Assembly: GCA_020437875.1 (NCBI GenBank)
Contig: JAGQVR010000106.1
Coordinates: 1-9,567, forward strand
Reading direction: 5' to 3'
DNA from: Flavobacteriales bacterium
GTDB lineage: Bacteria > Bacteroidota > Bacteroidia > Flavobacteriales_F > PHOS-HE28
DNA length: 9,567 bases
A program made the translations under genes and the position numbers. Of this stretch, positions 5,842-9,567 are shown in pieces (the stretch's first letter is position 1; each line of letters opens with the position of its first letter). The notes beneath the pieces were generated by a model. The model was not told where the DNA came from. It did not search any database and saw nothing but the letters and a program-made list of their open reading frames with translations.

Positions 5842-6429
5842 ATGGCGAAGGATCCCTTGGAACTGGACCCGAAGAGCGTGCTTGAACCGGAGCGCGGTCG
5901 CTTGCTCATCAGCGAGCCCTACCTCGCCGATCCGTACTTCCGTCGCACGGTCGTGCTGTTGTGCGACCACAATGCGGAAGGGTCCTTCGGCTTCGTGCTC
6001 AACCGACTCACCGACATGGGCGTGAACGATCTCCTGGAGAACCTTCCTCCCCTTGGTGCACCGGTGGGCATCGGAGGGCCGGTGCAGAGCAACAATCTCT
6101 ATTACATCCACACATTGGGTGATCGCCTCACCGGCAGCCAGATGGTCGTGGACGGCGTGTACGTCGGGGGCGACTTCGAACAGTTGCGCGATCTGCTCGA
6201 GGCCGATCCACGACTCACGAAACATGTGCGCTTCTTCGTCGGTTATTCCGGATGGGGCAAGGACCAGCTCGACAAGGAGTTGAGCGAGCGCTCCTGGCTG
6301 GTCGCCACCGGATCCAAACGCCGCATCATGGATGTGGGCAATGCCGACCTCTGGGGTGACAGCCTGCGCGACATGGGACGGACCTTCGCACCGCTGGCGA
6401 ATTTCCCCGACGACCCTACGTTGAACTGA
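5842..6429 (+). CDS. YqgE/AlgH family protein
   Basis: A conserved cytoplasmic protein of the YqgE/AlgH (DUF179) family; the name AlgH comes from a proposed link to alginate regulation in Pseudomonas, but no biochemical function is established. The 195-aa product has all the family blocks: GRLLISEPYLADPYFRRTVV (19-38), SFGFVLNR (48-55), IGGPVQ (77-82) and VGYSGWGKDQLDKEL (133-147), plus the conserved Trp in SWLVA (151-155). Length is typical. ATG 5842 gives the usual short N-terminal lead before the first block; no Shine-Dalgarno is seen. Its stop lies inside the 3' end of the oppositely oriented aminotransferase gene (14-base overlap). I recall yqgE beside HU and this aminotransferase in flavobacteria. 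Confidence 0.92.
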   Translation: MAKDPLELDPKSVLEPERGRLLISEPYLADPYFRRTVVLLCDHNAEGSFGFVLNRLTDMGVNDLLENLPPLGAPVGIGGPVQSNNLYYIHTLGDRLTGSQMVVDGVYVGGDFEQLRDLLEADPRLTKHVRFFVGYSGWGKDQLDKELSERSWLVATGSKRRIMDVGNADLWGDSLRDMGRTFAPLANFPDDPTLN

Positions 6430-7267
6430 CGCGTGTGGCCGCCACCAACAATTCGGTGATCACACCGGAAAGGCGATGGGCGTATCGCTTGGTGCGGTAT
6501 GCGCCGGCCCATTGCAGGCCATGCACCGCGTTGGTGAAGAAGAGCTCATCCGCCGCCAGCAGGTTCTGCGGGTTCAGTGAACATTCGTAAACCTTGATGC
6601 CGTTCGCAATGGCCAGGTTGATCACCTGCGCACGCATCACACCACCCACACAACCATCGCTCAACGACGGTGTGTACAGCACACCATTGCTAACGATGAA
6701 CAGGTTGCCCGAGCTGCTCTCGATGATGTTGCCGCGATCGTTCTGGAGCATGCAATCATCCAGGCCGCGCTGCTCCGCCCAGAGCGAAGCCATCACGTAG
6801 TACTGGCAGTTCAGCGTCTTGTGGCGTGAGAGGTCATTGACCGGCTTGCGCATCTCCGGCCAGATGTCCACCATCATGCCATGGCCGTTCAATGCATACG
6901 TGGGTTCCTCCAACGCATGGAGTTCGAAGGTGAAGCCACCTTCATGACCGGCCGGCCGGTAGAAACCCGCTCCTTTCCGGAACAGCGTGAACCGACAACG
7001 CGCATTGACAAGGCCCGTCCGTTGAACGAGTTCGTGGATGTACCGCTCGAAGGAGTCGCGGTCCAGGTTGGCCGGCAGGGTTATCCTGAGCAACGCCGCA
7101 CCCGTGGTCAGGCGCGCCCAATGCGCATCGACGAAGCAGGCACGGCCCTCCACGACACGCAGGCTCTCGAACAGGCCGTCCCCGAAGTGGAAGGCACGGT
7201 TGTCCAGGGTGATCACCGGCTTGTCGCCGGGCACCACCTCGCCGTTCAGGTTCACCAGGTCCTTCAT
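6416..7267 (-). CDS. aminotransferase class IV (PabC / branched-chain aminotransferase-like)
   Basis: A fold-type IV PLP enzyme, the group comprising branched-chain aminotransferase, D-amino-acid aminotransferase and 4-amino-4-deoxychorismate lyase (PabC). The 283-aa protein has the N-terminal block NRAFHFGDGLFES (23-35), the Schiff-base lysine K150 in RHKTLN, IIESSSGNLF with E183 (181-190) that binds the PLP pyridine nitrogen, and the phosphate-binding SDGCVGGVMR (203-212). Length suits all three enzymes. The substrate cannot be fixed from the sequence; PabC (folate pathway) is plausible because Bacteroidota often carry one such stand-alone copy. Its ATG overlaps the stop of the upstream phosphatase gene (ATGA), so it is the last gene of the leftward operon. 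Its stop overlaps the yqgE end. Confidence 0.9.
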   Translation of the reverse strand: MKDLVNLNGEVVPGDKPVITLDNRAFHFGDGLFESLRVVEGRACFVDAHWARLTTGAALLRITLPANLDRDSFERYIHELVQRTGLVNARCRFTLFRKGAGFYRPAGHEGGFTFELHALEEPTYALNGHGMMVDIWPEMRKPVNDLSRHKTLNCQYYVMASLWAEQRGLDDCMLQNDRGNIIESSSGNLFIVSNGVLYTPSLSDGCVGGVMRAQVINLAIANGIKVYECSLNPQNLLAADELFFTNAVHGLQWAGAYRTKRYAHRLSGVITELLVAATRVSST

Positions 7268-7752
7268 AGCAGCCCGTTGGTGCGCAAGGTATCCATCAGC
7301 CCGCTGTTCGGCGCCACCAGGATACCCCGGGCGCCTGCACCGATGGCCGCATCCACATCGCGTTGCCGGTCACCGATCATGACCGATCGGCGCAGATCGA
7401 TGTCATGACGCGCTGCGGCCCGCTCAAGGAGGAGGCTTCCGGGCTTCCGGCACAGGCACCTGCCATGCTCCGGATGATGGGGACAGTAAAGGATGTCAGC
7501 GACAGCGGTACCGCTCGCACCAAGCACTTCGCGCAATCGCGTGTGCATGGCCGCGACCTCGTCATGGTCATACAATCCCAGGTCGATCCCGCTCTGGTTG
7601 GTAATGACGACCACCACCCACCCGGCGGCGACAGCAGCGGCAATGGCCTCCGGCACCCCAGCCAGGATCTCGAACTGCGCAAGACTGGTGGTATGTGCAC
7701 CCAGCTCCCGGTTGATCACCCCATCGCGGTCGAGGAAGAGGCCCTTCTTCAT
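7264..7752 (-). CDS. GmhB-like HAD phosphatase (D,D-heptose 1,7-bisphosphate phosphatase)
   Basis: A HAD-superfamily IIIA phosphatase. GmhB removes the 7-phosphate from D-glycero-D-manno-heptose 1,7-bisphosphate on the way to ADP-heptose for lipopolysaccharide. The 162-aa product shows motif I FLDRDGVIN (6-14; nucleophile D8, acid D10), motif II TNQSGI (51-56), K103 in RKPG, and motif IV GDRQRD (127-132; D128, D132). The GmhB-type zinc loop is present: C90, H92, C99 and C101. It is shorter than E. coli GmhB (191 aa), missing mainly the C-terminal end. The related histidinol-phosphatase domain of HisB is an alternative, but no his genes are near. No other heptose genes are in view. Start ATG 7752 lies 3 bases after the rhomboid stop, and its stop overlaps the next gene, so it is embedded in the operon. 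Confidence 0.87.
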   Translation of the reverse strand: MKKGLFLDRDGVINRELGAHTTSLAQFEILAGVPEAIAAAVAAGWVVVVITNQSGIDLGLYDHDEVAAMHTRLREVLGASGTAVADILYCPHHPEHGRCLCRKPGSLLLERAAARHDIDLRRSVMIGDRQRDVDAAIGAGARGILVAPNSGLMDTLRTNGLL

Positions 7753-7755
7753 GGC

Positions 7756-8379
7756 TCAGATACCCAGCGTACGTTCAAGCACACCGAAGTCCAGAAGCAG
7801 CTTAGGCCGCAAGGCGAAGGTGAAGAGCACCCCGAACACGGCACCGTAGAAGTGCGCATCGTGCGCCACGTTATCGCCGGCCCGCTTATCCATCATATAG
7901 GAATAGACCAGGTAGAGCCCGCCGAACAGCCAGGCCGGCAGGTCCTGTATGAAGAACAGCGTGATGCGCTGGGTCGGAAGCATGATGATCTGTGCGAAGA
8001 CGACCGCGCTGACAGCACCGCTCGCACCCACCGATCGATAGTTCGGGTCGTCCCGGTGCTTCGCCATGCCCGGCAAGGTGGCGAACACCGCCCCTCCCAG
8101 GTACAGGATCGCATAGGCCAGACCACCCTGCATCGGGGTGATCAGGGGCATCAGCCTTTCGACACTGCTGCCGAAGGACCAGAGCACGAACATGTTCACC
8201 ACGAGGTGCATGGTGTCCGCATGAACGAACGCATGTGTGATCATCCTGTACCACTGACCCCGATGCTGCACGGCGTAGGGCTGGAAGAGCAGCCGGTCCT
8301 GCAATGCACGGTCCTGGAATGCCGCGAAGGACACCAATACCGTGATGACCAACAAGCTGAGGTTGACCGGGATCTCCAA
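7756..8379 (-). CDS. rhomboid-family intramembrane serine protease
   Basis: A polytopic inner-membrane protease that cuts transmembrane helices of other proteins. The 207-aa product has the catalytic serine S120 in the GASGAVSAV signature (118-126), the catalytic histidine H176 in DAHFYGA (174-180), and HLVVN (58-62), which gives the oxyanion-side H58 and N62. Hydrophobic helices are visible at about 5-21, 57-70, 87-104, 118-134, 149-162 and 177-190, matching the six-helix rhomboid core without extra domains. The best start is TTG at 8379, since no ATG or GTG lies between the upstream in-frame stop and helix 1, and the resulting N-terminus looks like flavobacterial rhomboids I recall. A one-mismatch -7 element (TATATTTC, 8395-8388) lies just upstream. 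It follows the lipoprotein gene by 32 bases and precedes gmhB by 3. The physiological substrate is unknown. Confidence 0.92.
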   Translation of the reverse strand: MEIPVNLSLLVITVLVSFAAFQDRALQDRLLFQPYAVQHRGQWYRMITHAFVHADTMHLVVNMFVLWSFGSSVERLMPLITPMQGGLAYAILYLGGAVFATLPGMAKHRDDPNYRSVGASGAVSAVVFAQIIMLPTQRITLFFIQDLPAWLFGGLYLVYSYMMDKRAGDNVAHDAHFYGAVFGVLFTFALRPKLLLDFGVLERTLGI

Positions 8380-8387
8380 ATCGGCGC

Positions 8388-8395
8388 GAAATATA
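8388..8395 (-). promoter_or_regulatory. possible internal -7 element before the rhomboid gene
   Basis: On the minus strand this reads TATATTTC, one base off TAnnTTTG, but no TTG is found at the right distance. Only about 8 bases separate it from the TTG start codon, so any transcript from here would be nearly leaderless. Confidence 0.25.
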
Positions 8396-8411
8396 CCGAC
8401 GGTCGGGTGCG

Positions 8412-8855
8412 CTAGTAACTATGATCCCGGAGGATGCGCCAGCGACCTCCCTCCTTCTTCCAAAGAAGTGAGAAGCCGCCCCCGAGCGTGTCCGCCGCAC
8501 GGGTGAGTTCCCAATTGCCCGTAACCCAGGCGTGACCTGCCCCGGCGGGAAGCACCTCATGTATCGTGAACCGGAGATCACCCATGGCGGCATGGTCCGG
8601 GTAGCCCTGCTCATAGTTCCGGGTGACCGCATCACGGCCACAGGTCATTCCCTTGCGACCGATGAAGCAGACAGCATCATCGTATCCGTCCATGAATCCG
8701 GCAAGATCCCCCCGGTCCCACGCCGTTTCCTGTTCGGCCATCACCTGCCTGATCGCCGCCTCATCCACAGCCGGGTTGATGCGGTCCCCACATCCCGATA
8801 GGACGACGAGCAGAAGTGAGAAGCACCAGGACGTTGGAACGAAGACAGGGCTCAT
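8412..8855 (-). CDS. putative lipoprotein with NTF2/SnoaL-like domain (DUF4440-type)
   Basis: A 147-aa protein with a lipoprotein signal peptide: hydrophobic core about residues 11-20, then lipobox LSGC with C22 as the lipidated cysteine. The mature part (about 28-147) has the alpha-plus-beta cone pattern of small NTF2-like proteins: AAIRQVMAEQETAWDRGDL (33-51) as the opening helix and a closing GGRWRILRDHSY (136-147), typical of DUF4440/SnoaL-like members. Such domains bind small molecules or act as enzymes or subunits; no specific activity can be assigned. No acidic run follows the cysteine, so a surface-export signal of the Bacteroidota type is not evident and a periplasmic location is more likely. 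The ATG overlaps the stop of the upstream 68-aa gene (ATGA), and the rhomboid gene follows 32 bases later. Confidence 0.8.
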   Translation of the reverse strand: MSPVFVPTSWCFSLLLVVLSGCGDRINPAVDEAAIRQVMAEQETAWDRGDLAGFMDGYDDAVCFIGRKGMTCGRDAVTRNYEQGYPDHAAMGDLRFTIHEVLPAGAGHAWVTGNWELTRAADTLGGGFSLLWKKEGGRWRILRDHSY

Positions 8856-9058
8856 TGCTTGTCGTCGCGCAGGAATGGCCAGCTCTGTGCAGGGGTCAAC
8901 TCATCATAATTGAGTTCCCCCGCCCCATCCGACCATTGCACCTGCACCGTATCCGACTTGCGTCCCTTCGGTACACGCTTGGGTACGACCACCTCACCGG
9001 AACGCCTTGTCGGTCGAGCAGGAGTATTCGTTCGTGGCTGTGGAGTGGCGCGTGCCAT
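8852..9058 (-). CDS. small hypothetical protein (68 aa), first gene of the leftward operon
   Basis: I do not recognise this 68-aa protein. The first half (1-35) is rich in Arg, Pro and Thr and probably disordered and positively charged; the second half (about 36-68) is acidic-to-neutral with two tryptophans (W42, W60). No signal peptide or membrane helix is visible. Support that it is real: its stop overlaps the start of the lipoprotein gene as ATGA, the coupling style used by true genes in this window, and a plausible promoter (TTG 9093-9091, TACATTCG 9070-9063 on the minus strand) lies directly before it. That promoter would start the RNA at or near the ATG, so the message could be leaderless, or the true start could be a downstream GTG. 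Confidence 0.55.
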   Translation of the reverse strand: MARATPQPRTNTPARPTRRSGEVVVPKRVPKGRKSDTVQVQWSDGAGELNYDELTPAQSWPFLRDDKQ

Positions 9059-9062
9059 GCTC

Positions 9063-9093
9063 CGAATGTAAGTCGCCCGGAGCAGGATACCAA
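9063..9093 (-). promoter_or_regulatory. candidate promoter of the leftward operon
   Basis: On the minus strand TTG (9093-9091), a 20-base spacer and TACATTCG (9070-9063; one mismatch to TAnnTTTG) are found. The -7 element ends 4 bases before the ATG of the 68-aa gene. The inverted repeat GCTCCG (9059-9064) / CGGAGC (9078-9083) encloses it and could be an operator. Confidence 0.45.
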
Positions 9094-9181
9094 TACCCCC
9101 GGATCAAGTTCCGCCATCCCGCCCACCACGCCGGACCAAATCACTCCGAAGCCCGACGAAGTGACTCCCGGTGAATGAAAA

Positions 9182-9208
9182 AGGCCATCCGCCTTTCGGG
9201 GATGGCCT
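9182..9208 (-). terminator. rho-independent terminator of the tRNA gene
   Basis: On the minus strand AGGCCATCC (9208-9200) pairs perfectly with GGATGGCCT (9190-9182). The inner part can add CC-GAAA-GG, and TTTT (9181-9178) follows. The hairpin starts only 4 bases after the tRNA 3' end, so the tRNA is probably a single-gene transcript. Confidence 0.88.
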
Positions 9209-9212
9209 CCTG

Positions 9213-9286
9213 TAGCGCGGGGGAGACTTGAACTCCCGACCTCAGGATTATGAATCATGCGCTCTAACCAGCTGAGCTACCGCGCC
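9213..9286 (-). tRNA. tRNA with CAT anticodon, most likely elongator tRNA-Met
   Basis: The minus strand folds as a complete 74-base cloverleaf including discriminator A73: acceptor GGCGCGG / CCGCGCT, D-stem GCTC / GAGC, anticodon loop TTCATAA (anticodon CAT), variable loop AGGTC, T-arm GGGAG-TTCAAGT-CTCCC. CCA is not encoded (A73 is followed by CAGG). Initiator tRNA is excluded because the anticodon stem lacks three G-C pairs. Elongator Met is favoured over lysidine-modified Ile2 by resemblance to flavobacterial Met tRNAs, but CAT anticodons cannot be fully separated by eye. Two oddities: the acceptor top pair is G1·T72, and the anticodon stem CATGA / TCCTG has a T29·C41 mismatch. Confidence 0.93.
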
Positions 9287-9314
9287 ATTCCTCCCCTTAC
9301 TGGGCAAGGGGCGG

Positions 9315-9322
9315 CAAATATA
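9315..9322 (-). promoter_or_regulatory. -7 promoter element for the tRNA gene
   Basis: On the minus strand this reads TATATTTG, a perfect match to TAnnTTTG, 28 bases before the tRNA 5' end. The nearest TTG (9348-9346) is 23 bases upstream, longer than the usual 19-21, so the -33 half is uncertain. Confidence 0.55.
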
Positions 9323-9365
9323 GAAAAGTGGTTCGTTGATCGGTGCAATCGCCATTTGACGGGCA

Positions 9366-9396
9366 TTTGCAGGGGTAGCGCATTTCTCTACCTTTA
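9366..9396 (+). promoter_or_regulatory. promoter of the lysine-rich gene at the window end
   Basis: TTTG (9366-9369), a 19-base spacer and TACCTTTA (9389-9396; one mismatch to TAnnTTTG) precede the ATG at 9429 by 32 bases. The spacing equals that of the HU promoter. Confidence 0.6.
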
Positions 9397-9428
9397 GCCG
9401 CAACGCTATCCACTGTACAGAAAAGCCC

Positions 9429-9567
9429 ATGGCCAAGAAGAAAGCAGTCGCAAAGAAGGTCACCAGCCCTGCCAGCAGAAAGAAGACAGGCAAAGGGACC
9501 GTGGCCAAGAAAGGGACCAAGGCCGGGGCCGGGAGAAAAGCAGTGAAGCCAGCACCTAAGAAGGCCA
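9429..9567 (+). CDS. lysine-rich protein, 3' end beyond the window
   Basis: ATG 9429 opens a frame that stays open to the window end (46 complete codons). The visible part starts MAKKKAVAKK and has about one third Lys plus Ala, Gly, Thr and Pro, with no hydrophobic segment. Two readings are possible: a histone-H1-like DNA-binding protein, or a disordered basic N-terminal tail in front of a folded domain, such as the DksA/TraR-type zinc-finger proteins of Bacteroidota that I recall with such tails. The promoter at 9366-9396 supports a real gene. Codon choice differs from the neighbouring bTHX tail: GGG and AGA appear repeatedly in these 46 codons. The function cannot be decided without the rest of the gene. 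Confidence 0.7.
   Translation, partial: MAKKKAVAKKVTSPASRKKTGKGTVAKKGTKAGAGRKAVKPAPKKA

Noticed and set aside
5141..6025. Long plus-strand frame of 294 codons
   Set aside because: It runs antisense through pdxH and into yqgE; both have full family motifs and this product has none.
7363..8415. Plus-strand frame of 350 codons opposite gmhB and the rhomboid gene
   Set aside because: Composition is His/Gln/Glu/Arg-rich as expected for antisense of high-GC genes, with no recognisable domain.
8896..9258. Minus-strand frame of 120 codons
   Set aside because: It starts inside the tRNA and runs through the terminator; a familiar false translation of tRNA-Met sequence.
9248..9520. Minus-strand frame encoding a hydrophobic, membrane-like segment
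   Set aside because: It is antisense to the lysine-rich gene (AAG/AAA become CTT/TTT) and overlaps the tRNA.
1..9567. Mobile elements, CRISPR arrays or defence systems
   Set aside because: No transposase, integrase, terminal inverted repeats, regularly spaced repeats or defence-type domains were seen on either strand.

Overview
The window looks like chromosomal DNA from a high-GC member of the Bacteroidota, probably a Flavobacteriales-like lineage. Four things point there. (1) Several promoters fit the Bacteroidota pattern TTTG, about 19 bases, TAnnTTTG; the best is upstream of the HU gene. (2) Shine-Dalgarno sites are almost absent, and the HU leader is A/C-rich. (3) There is a gene for the small ribosomal protein bTHX, starting with the typical MGKGDKK. 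(4) The order recQ / fmt / HU / yqgE / class IV aminotransferase resembles a gene neighbourhood I recall from flavobacteria (memory, not a search). The species cannot be named from the sequence.

Left part (46-3415, + strand): a tightly coupled operon of recQ-type helicase, Aag/Mpg-type alkyl-purine DNA glycosylase and fmt, each joined by a 4-base ATGA overlap. A 251-base intergenic region follows. It holds a cluster of TCAAC/GTTGA motifs, a 22-bp inverted repeat and the HU promoter.

Middle part (3667-5089, + strand): HU gene with a strong terminator, trmH (tRNA Gm18 methyltransferase) starting just 15 bases beyond that terminator, then a short gene encoding bTHX with a long lysine/alanine-rich histone-H1-like tail and its own terminator. 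pdxH (- strand) lies convergent to this block and divergent from yqgE/algH (+ strand).

Right part (6416-9058, - strand): an apparent operon running leftwards: 68-aa unknown protein, NTF2-like lipoprotein, rhomboid protease, GmhB-like HAD phosphatase, class IV aminotransferase. The last gene meets yqgE tail to tail with a 14-base overlap. Further right are a tRNA with anticodon CAT and its terminator (- strand), then a divergent gene (+ strand) cut off by the window end, whose visible product is extremely lysine-rich.

Functionally this is mostly housekeeping: DNA repair, translation initiation and tRNA modification, nucleoid and ribosomal proteins, vitamin B6 and a PLP-type aminotransferase, envelope sugar synthesis. 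I see no phage, transposon, CRISPR array or defence system. The most unusual items are the bTHX/H1-like fusion, the short RecQ with its zinc cluster moved to the C-terminus, the dense motif cluster and inverted repeat at the HU promoter, and the mismatched anticodon stem of the tRNA.
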